Shown piece after piece: positions 26,084-37,091 of a stretch of 64,000 nt of DNA. A program made the position numbers and the translations under genes. Below the pieces are notes generated by a model. It did no database searches. It saw nothing but the letters and a program-made list of their open reading frames with translations, and was not told the DNA's origin. Position 1 is the stretch's first letter; each line of letters begins with the position of its first letter. The DNA comes from Romanomermis culicivorax (taxonomy: Eukaryota; Nematoda; Enoplea; Mermithida; Mermithidae): contig CAWUHX010000005.1 in the NCBI GenBank assembly GCA_963922205.1, forward strand, positions 1,798,001 to 1,862,000. The letters run 5' to 3'.

Positions 26084-28318
26084 ATGGAAGATTATAATTC
26101 CGATGAATCTTATTCAAATAGTATTGATGACACCTTTATGGAGTGGATTTTGAATCCTGAAATCGAGATGTGTGCCCCGCTTGATCAAGCTGAAAATGAA
26201 GGGAGTACAGAATCGTCAAAGATGGCCTCTATCCAATATTGAAGTTCTAGTGGAAACTCCTAGACATACATTAATAGACAATGACCAGCCCCATGATCAA
26301 ATAGAAGAATGTTCTCAATCAGGTTAAGAAATACTTATAATATTGTTTTCATTTTTTAATAAGAGTATTTAGAGGTTCTGTTAGTGATGATGTTGATATG
26401 AAAGAGGGTGAGCTGCATAGTTTGCTTTCTGAACCTCTAGCTGATTGTGAATCAAGTATTAGTAGCCTGGACAGTTTGAATTGATGGTTCAATGAATGAT
26501 TCTGAACCAGAAATTGAGGTTATTGATGAATGGTATGAAAGTCAGCAGATACCATCTTGGCCAGCCATTTGTTCAACAAGTTCATAGATATGGTATCCAA
26601 GGTGAAGCACGACAGTTTCAGTTATGCAATCTGGAAAACTCTCACAACTTGCATGAACGTATGGGTGATATTTTTGATCATGCTCTTGATCAAATGGTCA
26701 ATAGTACTCCACCAAATGCTCTGGCTGGCGCTGTGTTTTTTCCTCCAAACCTTGATGAACCAATTTGTGTTCATTTTTAACTGGACAGACTATTGTAGAG
26801 CAATTTGACTGAGTTCTGCAATGGGATAAAGATTTGAACATTGAAGATCCTGAAGCAGTCATCCCAATTGTTACAGTTACACCACCATCAGGGTCTGGCT
26901 ACCATAATTGACATTGATAAACTTTCTCATAATGACTTTCTCCATCATGGTCATGTGGGATGTTTTATCGTGATAAAGAACAGTGATAATTTATGCCTGG
27001 CGTGAGCAATTGTTGTAGCTAAAGCTATGATAGGTAAGACAGATGGGGCTTATCAATGGGATAGTATACCCTGCAGTGAGGGTGGTAGCTGTTCATGGCA
27101 GACACAGAGAGCACATGATTTGATGACCAGAAGTGGTCTTCAAAACAACACTGGTCATTGCGGAATACAAGAATTGTAAATTATCCAAAGAACCCTTCCC
27201 GTGTACAAAATTAGAGTATTCAGCAAGGACGTTTATGGTGCCGTTATATATGAAGGTGAGGATCTATATCCCAATGTATCCAAATGTTAGTATACTCTCG
27301 ATTTCAGGTAACATAAATTCAGAAAAAGTTATTCATCTTTACCATCATAAGTGTCACTACGGAGTAATTAAATCCATGCTTGCATTCTTTGCACATGTCT
27401 GTTGGTGTGAAGACTGTAATATTGCCTATAACAACAAGAGTGACCATTGCTGTACAAACAAATGTTCATCATGTTATCATCGCCCACCATGCAACGAAGA
27501 TAGCATCATATGCTGTGATCAATGCAATCGATACTTCCGAAATACTACGTGTTTTGAAAACAACCTGCCGACATATTGTAAAGGTAACAACAAGGAAGCA
27601 ACTGGTTCAATCAGTGAAGGTGTGTCAATCTGTGATCCAATACAATGTTGCAAAAATTGTCATAAACAATTGAGACGAGCCCATACTGAACAACATAGAT
27701 GTGGGTACTACAAATGTGGAACATGTGATGAAGAAGTGAAAGATATTTTGTTTTTTTTCCATTGCTGATTTTTGTGAAATTTCATTATCTAAACACTACA
27801 TTTTTACAGGACATCTATGCTACATAAAAAATGTTGACGATAAAAACCTATCGAAGTTGGAACCAACAATGATCCATACGAAAATAACGATGATGGTGAC
27901 AATGTTGCTGATGATGAAGAACAAGCTTCCACTTCAAAGAAGACAAGAAAAAAACAAGACAAAGAGGATATCATGCAACGCTTTGTATTTTTGGACTTTG
28001 AGACCATCGAAGAACATGTGATTTGAGAAACTGAACTTGGTACAGAGTTGCAACATGTACCAAATCTATGTATTGCTCATGTAATTTGTGATGATTGCTC
28101 AGATCAAGATTATAATGTGCAATATGGATGATGTGGCCCAAAGAGGAATATCTTTAAAGGTGCTGATTGCCTGAAAGATTTTTGTCGATTTTTTTTTTAA
28201 TTCAAAGGCGACACATACTATGGCAATTGCCCATAATGCCAAAGGATTTGATTCCCATTTCATACTCCAATATCTTGACGATGATGGTGTACCCCTGAAA
28301 GTTGTCACCAAAGAAACT
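26084..28318 (+). pseudogene. Polinton-type DNA polymerase B, N-terminal half, copy A
   Basis: The frame opens at ATG 26084 (MEDYNSDESYSNSIDD). Fragments in shifting frames follow: DMKEGELHSLLSEP (26400), VIDEWYESQQIPSWPA (26520), NALAGAVFFPPNLDEP (26720), IVIKNSDNLCLA then TGA then AIVVAKA (about 26970) and YKIRVFSKDVYGAVIYEG (27220). A cysteine-rich block of many Cys/His pairs, CWCEDC through HRCGYYKCGTC, is uninterrupted at 27330-27767. The next exon (acceptor TTTTTACAG, start 27810) holds CYIKNVDD and an exonuclease I motif in FLDFETIEEH. Exonuclease II (AHNAKGFDSHFILQYL) is at about 28225-28275. The block order is that of the N-terminal half of Polinton family B polymerases, which act as protein-primed replicases. 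Coding similarity stops at CACCAAAG (28318), exactly where copy C has an exon end. Palm domain absent. Confidence 0.8.
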
Positions 28319-29220
28319 ACAAGGTTTTGGCTCTTGGTAGAGTCTAATTCCAGGGTAGTCATGAAAGCCCATGTCCTGAGAATCATGAAAACTAATGCCA
28401 GAAAGTTGCCCACATGTTAGTTACATTCAAATAATAAATTATGAATTTTCATTTCATCAGCAACAGTTCTGTTTTCAGACCCTTAATTTCTCCTTTTTTC
28501 TGTACTTTTTGGTTTAATCTGCTTCATTAGAATCACAATTTTTTTTATGTTTCATCTCTATCTTTTTTTCAAAAAAGAAATATAGGGATTTACAAATGAC
28601 ACTTTCTGGACATATTTGGTCATGTTTTATTTCACCAAATGCCTTTAAAAGGTGAGAGGAATTAGAGAAGAGAGGCTTAACTTCATTGTAATGAATACTT
28701 AATGGTTTCATAGACCAAGCCCTTTATCTCTATCACTATCAAACAGTTTCTGAACAGCATATGTTTATATAACCAATTTCTATTTTGTTGTTTGAATGTT
28801 TGATACATTACAGCAGAAAGCCTGAGTTTGTGCACAAGGTTTTGGCTCCAGGTAGAGTCTAGTTCCAGTGTAGTCATGAAAGCTCATGTAGTAAGAATCA
28901 TGAAAAGTAATGCCAGGAAGTTGCCCACATGTGAGTTTCATTCATATGATAAATTATGAACTTTGATTTTATAAGCAACAATGCTATTTTCAGACCCTTG
29001 ACCTTTACTAATTCCTATTAGTTTTAGGTTAGATCTGCATCATTAGAATCACAAAAACTTTTTTTTATTTTTCCATTCTATATGCTCCTGAAAAAAAGAA
29101 ATATAGGGATTCACAAATGACACTTTACAGACATATTTGGTCATGTTTTTATTTCACCAAATGCCTTTAAATGGTCACAGGAATTAGAGAAGAGAAGCTT
29201 AACTTCATTGTAAATATCTA
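28318..29220 (+). repeat. ~520-bp module in tandem, after copy A
   Basis: Two successive copies (from about 28318 and 28840) share GGTTTTGGCTC, GTAGTCATGAAAGC, AGTTGCCCACATG, the phrase AGAAATATAGGGATT and GAATTAGAGAAGAGA. The reading HVLRIMKTNARKLPTC is open in the first. The same pair follows copy B at 44048-44830. Origin unknown. Confidence 0.75.
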
Positions 29221-30839
29221 CAACTTCAGTGGATAAGAATAGTGTAAAACTTCCTGTACGTAAATGAATGTGACAGGAAAAACCAGAAAATATTAAAAAT
29301 GAAAAACCACAAACTCAAAATGGAGGAACACAAAGAAAACAAAAACAAAAAATAAGCAGAAAGTAAAAAATTCCAAAAAATAGCATAGAATACAATAAAA
29401 CACCATAAAATACCAAAAATACCATAAAATACTAAAAATACCATGAAATACTAAAAAAGCCAGAAAATACCAAAACCATCAAACATACTGATATGTATGA
29501 TTTATATATGAGTATAAATAAATTATTCTTTGAGTTACACGAGGCTACTTACTGAGACACCCTGTTCCGTATAATTTCTACAGTGCTATGCTTAACCATA
29601 CAAGTAAGAATTTTAAGTTGGGCCAACTCATTCGCATTTATAGAGAAAAAAGGGTGGAAATTCCTGGAGAATTTCCTACAATTGATATGCTAAATCAAGT
29701 TGAAGAATTGTTACCGAGGTACTCATCAATCAGAGCTGCTTTGTACAGGTATGGAATTCATTTCTTTTTCATAGAACATAGTTTCTGACAATATCTCGGC
29801 AATTCCAAGTGATGATCTGCTAAAATTGCCAACAAAGTTCCCTTAGATGAAAAACATTGTGACAGGCTAGTAGTATTTAATAATCTAAAGCATTTCCATT
29901 TTGCTCACAATTTTTCTACTATACTTTCCTGTACAAAAATTATGTACTTTGCTAGAATCACTACCTTTTAATGAACTGCTTTTTCATGCTAATTATCTCT
30001 ATATTAATTTAGGTTATTAAATCGACAGTATATGGTGTGACAACAGTATGAAAAGTTTACATTAAGAGAGTCAATGTGGACAAAAAATTGATTTTCTTAA
30101 CCATATTTATTTTCATTTGAAACATTTCTTCACAGTTTCCCTTTCATTCTTCTCTCTTTTCCAGTTTCTTCATTTCTATTCTTATCTTTTTGAATAATGC
30201 AGTCTTCCACTGATTTTCCATTTTATTTTCAAATTGTGTTGTTTCTGTTTGCTTCTCCATTTTTCTGTCCATGCATTTCTTTTCTGGTTCATTTAATTGT
30301 TGGTCTTATTATCTTATACTCATTTTTCATTTCCCTTTTTTCTGTTCTCATGTAAACTAGATAAACATTCTGATCCAGTTGGTATAGATCAGTTAGAGCC
30401 TTGGTATACCAGTTACATAGCCACATAATCAGTTGCACACTGGGAAAAACTGTTAAGCAACTGACTAAACTTGTTAAACAAAAACTTGACATTTTCTTGT
30501 AGATAAATTTACAAAGTCATTATTGACGTCTGAAAAACTTAACATATTCCAGATTAATTTTCTTGCAAGAAGATCCTAAAACAGGTTCAATTTTTACTCT
30601 TAAGGTTCATTTTCAGATATGATGTACGCAAAAGTGTTATATAGAATATGTTCAATAATCGTTGACCTAGCTCAATTGGTCATCCTGAAAACATGCCTTG
30701 AATCTTCGTGCAACAGGGTGTTGCATACATGAATTGGAATATATGAAAATAGGTGAATTTTTAATCATGCTGTATTTCAAGGTTTGTTCAATGACTGAAC
30801 TTGTGATATAAACAATTTAACTGATTTTCAGTAGCAAAA
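29221..30839. other. unassigned; A-rich tract and one short frame
   Basis: 29270-29470 is an A-rich tract of ATACCATAAAATACTAAAA-type repeats. A plus frame at 29588-29788 includes FPTIDMLNQVEELLPRYSS and IRAALYRYG. This recalls the leucine/proline-rich segment between the FLYWCH finger and the catalytic domain of some MULE transposases, which would fit the MULE relic 2.1 kb downstream, but the match is weak. 30120-30400 is T-rich. The rest is unremarkable. Confidence 0.4.
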
Positions 30840-31889
30840 TCCAGAAACTGTATAATTTCGACATGATCTGTTAATATCATAAGTGCATGGTTGGTAGTAA
30901 TGTTCCTTGAATATTTTTTGACATCCCGATATCAAGGTCTTTTGATCAAATATCCAGACATCCAGTTAGCTGGATATCACCTTCCGAAATGTTTTTTGAT
31001 GTCATAACTGTTGATGCTCGAGCCAAATTCGAATTAAGAATAATCACTCTGCCTAAAATCTTGACGACCAATTTTTTGCCACATTTGTGGAAAAAGCTCA
31101 GATCTCAAAAAAAGCTAAAAAAACTACAAGTGTAAATAAGGAGAATTTATGTCTGTGTTTAGTACAGTCAATCGATTTTATCACAACATGGCACCAGTCA
31201 TAACTTACCATAGTGTAATTTATTTTGGCGCCAATGCCATAAAATTTCAAAATTAATTACGATTAAAAAAGGAAAATAAAATAATTGCACAAAGTTTGCA
31301 AAAATCTGCTAATGTAAAAAAGAGTGGATAATACAGGAATTTTGTATAATTTGATAAACTAACATGAAATCATGGATCTTTTTGTTCATATCAGTTTGTT
31401 AGACAAATTTCGAGTAAAATTCAAGAATCATAGGAGACAAGTAATAGGAAATTATTTCAAAATCTCTATGTTACATTAGAGTTACAGCAGAGACACCCAA
31501 TATTTCAGGCTCACTGCAAAGCAGCTCTTACGAATCAATGATCTCACAGACCTTCCCTGAGAATATCAGCTAACCATTCATGGATGAGAAGCATTTTATG
31601 GAACCAGCCAGAAATTTATGAGAACGAAAATTTTCTGCTCCATAATAACAATGGTTTGTTGCTTTTTGGGTCAAATTTGGATCTGGCCATGTCACATGAG
31701 TCTGAGTTTGGGATCTGCGATTGAACCTTGGAAATGTGCTTCATAGAATTCTCTCAAATTTACACAATCCAGGGATTTCAGAATGGTATAGGTAAATAAA
31801 TTGCACTGAAGCATAAGTCTGCTAGCTGAAACTAAATTATGCAATCCATGCAACAGTCAAAGAAATCTATATTTTGTTTTTTTTCGATA
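30840..31889 (+). repeat. segmental duplication, first part (pairs with 55060-56039)
   Basis: The sequence matches 55060-56039 with scattered substitutions and short indels. A plus frame beginning at ATG 30887 (early TGA at 30908, then open to 31135) corresponds to the fully open frame 55097-55345, containing HPVSWISPS and LTTNFLPHLWKKLRSQKK. No family recognised. A polymorphic gap near 31220-31330 separates the copies. Confidence 0.75.
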
Positions 31890-33240
31890 GGTGTACCATG
31901 TTGGCATGCTTTATTGCCTGATCCTCATTGACAGACATATGGACACATATTTTGAGAAATAAACAGTGCTATTGTCAATGCTCATGGTAACCTTGGTTGT
32001 GTTCACTCAATTCCGTTTGGTTTTGAAATGGCAGCTCACCAAGCTGCTCAAGATGAGCTGCCAGGTGTAATAACCTGTGGCTGCACAATTCATTTTGGAC
32101 AAGCATTGATCTGCAATGTGCAATGATTGGGGCTTATGATGGATCATGAAGATCTAGATGGGCAAGTAATCAACTGGGTCAAACTATTGAAAGTGATGTG
32201 TTTGTTGCCAATTGATTTAGTTATCCTAACTTGGTGAAATTGGTTAGGAATGCCACCACAAGTCCGAAATTTATTACAACAAAAATTGAACGATTTTGCA
32301 ACTTATTTTGAAGTTAGTTAGTCATGTTTGGATTGTAGAAACAATTTTATGATAACCTATGAAGCAGACTGAAACCAAATTTTCAACCTTAAAGCTTAGT
32401 TAACTCAACGAAAATTTGGGAATACTCAATATTTGGAGAGCTCTGTAGGATTAAACCAATGTATATACTGTATAAGAGCATCACCCCAGAGAACTTTAAG
32501 CTCATCAAAACTTTCTGAGATTACTCTGTGGACATTGGAAAGGGGGATACCTAACATAAAATGGTTGACTTGACAGCCTACGCAAGGAGTATACCACTAT
32601 GTTATACTGCAGTTCAGCATGAAACGAGATAAAAACCAATTTCTTAATCTAAGAGTAAAGGTAGCTTTGGCAGTACCCTATAGACCATGTCGATTCTTGG
32701 GATATCTGTTATGAGACAGTAAACCTAATACTCATGGATCTGGGGTCTATTTAAGGAATAAATCAATACAAATATATATACTAAACCCTGAGGAATCAAA
32801 TTTTTGACCTTAGGATTCTGGTATAGCTCCCTTGTGTTTTCTGAAATGCATGTTCTCTCATAGGAAACGCAGTTACATGGTCACTGGCAAGTGAGCAGCT
32901 GGAATCACTCTATAAATGAGTGGAGAGAAGCACCATTTATTGGTTTGCCTGGTCTGTGCACAACAAATTATGCTGATGGATGGCATAGCTGCCTCAATCA
33001 TGATTTTGGTCATGCCTGCCCTTGACTGAATACATTTCTTGATTGGCTTCAGCAGACAGACCATGATAACCAAGTTTGAATCAGACAATTATTGCAAGGT
33101 GGAAGGCCCAGACAAAGGGAGCCCTGATATGATCAAGTAAATGCATACATTTCTGGTGCCAAACACGATGTTCTTTGATGTCATGCTGATCAAGGTAATG
33201 CTGAGAATTTTGCTGTTCTTTTGTTTGAAATTGAGCCTTA
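31890..33240 (+). pseudogene. MULE-type transposase relic, copy 1
   Basis: Plus-strand fragments appear in the order expected for the catalytic region of Mutator-like (MULE) transposases. First VPCWHALLPDPH (31897), then PFGFEMAAHQAAQDELP (32018), then GCTIHFGQALICNVQ (32080; the Gly-Cys-x-x-Phe/His region that follows the second catalytic acidic residue). Next is LLKVMCLLPIDLV (32185), and finally GLPGLCTTNYADGWHSCLNH with FLDWLQQT (32940-33055), the position of the NN-x-EGWH block. Stops and frameshifts are frequent. FE in GFEMAA fits the conserved DFE position with its Asp replaced by Gly. Dead element inside the segmental duplication; its terminal repeats were not located. Confidence 0.7.
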
Positions 33241-33479
33241 ATTACAAATAAATGATAAATGAATAAATATAATATGTAAATTTGAAAAAACAGTATGTAT
33301 GAAAAAAATAAAAAAATGAAAAAATAAAATCTCACATTTTAGTAGTTCAGCAAAGTTGAAAACAAGATCTTTGTAATTAATTTTTCGACAATAATTCAAA
33401 ATTCAAAGACATTCAAACCAATTTTTATCACTGCTATATTTTTAAGAAATTTTACATTTTGCAATCTTCTCAGAGAAGG

Positions 33480-33675
33480 CAATGATAGGGCGTCAATGTC
33501 ATATGGGCACTAAAGTGAGATGGGCGCAAAGTGAGACAGGGGTCAATGTGAGATGGGTGCTAAAGTAAGAGAATTGTCTCACTTTGGTGCCTACAACATT
33601 GGATGCCAAAGTGAGAGTGACTCCAAGTGAGATGGGCATCTAAGTGAGACAGGTGCCAAAGTTAGACTGTACCCT
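33480..33675 (+). repeat. AAAGTGAGA minisatellite with internal inversion
   Basis: About seven imperfect units of the type GCCAAAGTGAGATGGGC, roughly 15-20 bp, occur here. In the middle lies an inverted unit (TCTCACTTTGGTGCC), which allows hairpins. The paralogous copy at 57695-57825 has fewer units. Confidence 0.8.
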
Positions 33676-34012
33676 TTGATGACTCTTGTGTGGCCGTGTT
33701 GTTCAATATGCAGATAAGCATCCCAGTTAGTGAGGTTTTATTGACCTACATATTAATTATGGTGACTATAGCTCTGTTGAAATATTTCACTAGTCTGTCT
33801 ACCTTCAAGCAAAAGTGACTTTATTCTCAGTCACTTTATTCCTGGGATAACACATAGGACTACACCAAAGATCCCACTTCTGGTCACCCTGTTACAGGTG
33901 GTGTCTAAGTCCGAACTGCAAGCAGCGGGAACAGATCGTGAGACGATAATCTAATCATCACGGACCACTAAGCTTGAGATGTTGTGATCCACTGTCCCTA
34001 ATCCTTCCAGCC

Positions 34013-34745
34013 TCAGCCAGTCTTTTTGGAAAAGTAAGCTTTGATTATGGGCGGGGATCCTATGGCTGTGCTGCCTAACATTCTCTCGATGTCTGCCTCA
34101 GCTTCTTTGACACTGAAGCCAAGGGATCTGAGGGCTGTAATCATGTTCACGCTAATTTCTCCACAACTCCCTACCACTATGCTTGTGGTGTGAACATGGT
34201 AGTTGAGATCTGCACCCATTTCTCCAGCTAAGTTATCTCCAGGGGGAAAACTCCTTTCCTCCAATGGGTGCCCTTCGTTGAGCATCGAGTTTACCGCATA
34301 CTTTGCAACTTTGCGGAGTTCCTGTACCTCGATATTGGCATGCCATGACACTGCAATTTCGATTATCTGTACAGTTCGCTCCACATGATTGATCATTACC
34401 ATGTCAGGTCTGTTGTGCCTCACTTTGCGTTTGGTGACTATCTGGTGGTTCCAGTATAATTCTATGTCACCAGCTGCTCTATGTCCTTCTATCTCCTGTT
34501 TGTAATGACGGGTTTCAAACCCATACCTCACACACAGGCCGTAGTACAGGTTTCTAGCCACATGGTTGTGGCGCTTGACCAGCAGGTTCCTTCTCCAGTA
34601 TAGGCAGACTGACAAAACATGCTGTGCATTTTCTTTGTCCGATTGACACCATCTGCAAACCTGGTCCAGGTTGCTTCTATTGGCAGGTCCACTCTTCAGC
34701 AGTAGTTGCTCTTCCTGTGACAGGTAGGCAGTGATGGTCTGTGTT
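34013..34745 (-). pseudogene. R2-type restriction-like endonuclease domain
   Basis: The open frame 34013-34843 (276 codons) contains CRWCQSDKENAQHVLSVC at residues 63-80, a perfect C-x2-C-x7-H-x4-C zinc knuckle as in R2-clade elements. RHNHVARNLYYGL follows. HNRPDMVM (143-150) and IIEIAV (160-165) supply the PD...E part of a PD-(D/E)xK nuclease, and RKVAKYA (177-183) supplies the usual downstream Lys/Tyr. In intact elements this domain nicks the target site for target-primed reverse transcription. The first 35 or so residues look unrelated. The nuclease frame itself is unbroken, but the protein lacks reverse transcriptase and so cannot act alone. Confidence 0.7.
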
Positions 34746-34833
34746 CCATCATTTTCTCTCTCTTCAACAACAACAAGACACAGGCAGTCACAATTTTTAT
34801 TGTATAAACTAACAATAAAACAAAGAAAACTTT

Positions 34834-34857
34834 GAAGGAGCACTCACGTGCTCCTTC
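34834..34857. other. perfect 10-bp hairpin
   Basis: GAAGGAGCAC (34834-34843), loop TCAC, then GTGCTCCTTC (34848-34857). It lies at the junction between the 5' coding remnants and the nuclease domain, where the reverse transcriptase would have been. It may mark the deletion join; a role in RNA folding is also possible. Confidence 0.7.
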
Positions 34858-35012
34858 GATCTCGCCGATGTTTCGGCGTTTTCGGCCTCTCTCTGCAGCC
34901 CTGTTATCTTTGGGGCCCAGCGCCACGTCTTGGTCGTCCCCGACCGTGGACGATGCCATCAAGACGCAGGGCTCGTCCCTTGCCACGTTTCGCCCTGGGC
35001 CAACTCCGGCCG

Positions 35013-35428
35013 TCATCGCGGCCTTAACCTGCTAGGCAATCCACGCTCGCAGCGCGGGATCATCCCGTACTCCTGCGCCAGCGTGGCGGGGGTTGTCGGC
35101 CTTTTGGCTTCACTGCGCCCTCTGCGCTTCGCCCCTAAAACATCCACCTTTTTACAACCCCAAACTAACACCAACACATCTCTTGCGCTTACACTCCCGC
35201 AATCTCCTGCTCCATTAAACTTAGGTCGTACAACCAGTTCACACTCCCCATGGAGAAAAGCTCCGTAAATCTCTGATGGGACATGGTGCCGCACGCTCCA
35301 CTTGGCCGTTTAGCTGGAACAGTTCTTAAATCAGTTTGCTCAGGCAAAATGGGATAAAACAACATACCCGTCCTCATCTTGCCGCCACCGCGTTGCTGTT
35401 CACGATCACGATCCATAGTAATATAAAT
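35013..35428 (-). pseudogene. 5' coding remnants of the R2-like insertion
   Basis: A minus frame from about 35428 (MDRDREQQRGGGKMRTG) runs to a stop near 35189. An overlapping frame continues 35294-35013, and another at 35016-34850 contains RAAERGRKRRNIGEIEGARE. The composition is G+C-rich and arginine/glycine-rich, as in retroelement N-termini. Overlapping frames point to small indels. Assignment to the same element as the downstream nuclease rests on strand, contiguity and shared base composition. Confidence 0.4.
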
Positions 35429-35686
35429 TGTTATTAAAAAAATAAATCTTTCACGATCTAAACAAACAAACACGTTGGTATTAGCAGTCTGATGTCTTAC
35501 ATCTCTATACTAGCTCTTTCTATGCTAGTCGATTCTATCTTACAAGTGGAAAATGGCATACCAAAATACGCTATTCTCTACTTGTCTGAGCTTTGCTTGT
35601 ACACAGTAGTTCCACCGTCCTCGCAGAGGCAGTGAGGGCACTGGCTCTACCAGGCTACAAGCTCAGCTTAGTGGTTCGCGTTCAGC

Positions 35687-35884
35687 CTATCCGCTATCCC
35701 TCTGATAGTTACCGTTATGGCCGATCTTAAACACAGGCCTCCTAAAACAAGATGAATTACCAGAAATGGAAGCAGATGGGTCAAGAGAGGCAAATAATCG
35801 CGTAGACCTCTTAGATAAAAATACAGTAACCTTTGCTTCTGCTAGAGCACACACATATGGTGTAAAATAAACAAAAACAAACAT
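35687..35884 (-). other. short open frame shared by both duplication copies
   Basis: A minus frame containing KVTVFLSKRSTRLFASLDPS and SCFRRPVFKIGH corresponds to 58218-58487. The opposite strand is also partly open (GLLKQDELPEMEADGSREA). Coding strand and family are undetermined. Confidence 0.3.
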
Positions 35885-35938
35885 TAATCAAAAAATAAAA
35901 GAGCAGAAGTTAATTAGACCAATTTAGCATGGAAAGCT

Positions 35939-35977
35939 GTATATAAGAGCCTGTAACTCTTATCCTCTGTTCAGTCC
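35939..35977 (+). promoter_or_regulatory. LTR-like core promoter, copy 1
   Basis: A TATA box GTATATAAG (35939-35947) is followed about 31 bp later by an initiator-like TTCAGTCC, then a region rich in TCAGTTCAG phrases. An AATAAA signal lies at about 36118 (ATCAATAAATATG). This layout is typical of the U3-R-U5 of an LTR. No matching second LTR or TG..CA ends were found, and the nearby integrase fragment is on the other strand. Confidence 0.4.
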
Positions 35978-36289
35978 AACTCATCCAGTTTGTAGTTCAG
36001 TCAGTTCAGATTAGTAAATCTGTGCAGTATCATCAGTTCATTTGGTTCAGCATTCAGTCGATTTAGCCTCATTAGTTTGATTATTTTTATTTACTCCTTT
36101 ATTTGCATATTATTATATCAATAAATATGTACTGCCTGCAGTACCAAAAGAACCACTTTACCCCCTACCTATATCCAAGTATGTACTAGTGTATATTAAA
36201 TTGGATAAGTTTCAAATAAATCTTAAAAGTACAAATCCACTTGTTAAACTTCCCAGGGGCTTAAGTCCTCAGGGGCCAAATACCTGCAT

Positions 36290-36740
36290 ATCAAAATTGT
36301 GTTATCTCTACAGTACTCCTACCTAGTTTTCTTTCGAAGAACTTAGACCCTGACACTATTTGTGGAAGATTTATGTTGTATTGCTTTTTCCAGTGGCACA
36401 AATTACTTGCATGAGTGAAGTCTGTCATAAAAACTTGTGCAACTCTTTCTGATGTGACATTATATAGTTCCACTGCAGTTGCTTATTTTGTCAAGTACTT
36501 GCAGAAAACTATGACAAATTTGTTCTCACTTTGGCTTAAAAATAGTGGACCTAAATGTCCATTTCAACCCAATCAAAAGGTCCTGGTACCCATGTTGGAA
36601 TAAGGACAGCATGATTTCTTTTTGCCAATGCTTTCTGGCAGTGCAACTGACACAGCTTAAACAATGGTCTCTGTTGTCATGGTATACTGCAGGTGGAAGC
36701 AACCTAGAAGAAGCAATTAAAAGAACAGAACAATTAAGTT
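36290..36740 (-). pseudogene. retroviral-type integrase fragment, copy 1
   Basis: Minus-strand reading: CQLHCQKALAKRNHA (end of an HHCC zinc arm), WVPGPFDWVEMDI followed by a stop, then a shifted stretch, then RVAQVFMTDFTHASNLCH and IVSGSKFFERKLG. This is the start of a retroviral-type integrase (rve) core; copy 2 at 58850 reads VEMDILGPL with the first catalytic Asp. Such integrases occur in Gypsy-type LTR elements and in Polintons. Here the frame is broken after VEMDI and the region of the second Asp reads VSGSKF. Confidence 0.6.
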
Positions 36741-36760
36741 AAGGGATAAAAGGAAAAAAT

Positions 36761-36791
36761 CGTCGCTGCTATGGCAAAAGGTTCTATATCC
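36761..36791 (+). repeat. left terminal inverted repeat
   Basis: 31 bp, exact reverse complement of 40017-40047. It includes one inverted copy of the subterminal motif GGATATAGAACCTTTTGCCA. Target duplication AAAT immediately outside (36757-36760). Confidence 0.95.
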
Positions 36792-37091
36792 GTTTTTGCA
36801 AGTTTCGAGAAAAACGCGTTTGAAGTTTCAAATGTTTCTGAAAAATCGAATTTTTTGACAAACAAAAAGATTTTTGGCAATAACAAAGTTCATGCAGTGC
36901 TTAAACTTGGTTTACAGTAGTATAACATTATCTTCGTCCAGTAGCTAAATATAGCACATTTTGTGGATATAGAACTTTTTGCAAGAAAAAATTTTTACCA
37001 TTTTTAGGATTTAGAAATTCATTAACAAGAAACAATAGCATAAGGTTTATTTCCAATTTTCAGAAACGTGTTAACAATAGCTGCATAAGCT

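Larger units (their letters stand above)
24884..29050 (+). repeat. young duplicated polymerase module, copy A
   Basis: Nearly identical to 40614-44790 in the same orientation at a constant offset of 15,730 bp (for example ATG at 26084 and at 41814). Inside are the tRNA-like sequence, a T-rich tract, a duplicated exon, the polymerase N-terminal half and the repeat module. Among the differences read, 26658, 26729, about 27115, 27230 and 27852 are CpG against TpG or CpA. Confidence 0.9.
33818..35714 (-). mobile_element. truncated R2-like non-LTR retroelement insertion
   Basis: The interval is absent from the paralogous copy, which instead has 57968-58310. It is markedly richer in G+C than its surroundings, especially 34840-35130. 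On the minus strand it has 5' coding remnants (35428-34850) followed directly by an endonuclease domain (34745-34013). The reverse transcriptase that should lie between is missing. The 3' end carries a short repeated AATAAAGTGACTGAG-type tail with two AATAAA signals (33813-33842) and no poly(A). Together these suggest a deletion derivative of an R2-type element. Confidence 0.65.

Noticed and set aside
28019..28420. Plus-strand frame 28220-28420 as a separate gene
   Set aside because: Its first half is the exonuclease II block of the polymerase and its second half belongs to the repeat module; the fusion is a by-product.
34203..34388. Plus-strand frames inside the R2-like insertion
   Set aside because: They are opposite-strand shadows of the endonuclease domain.
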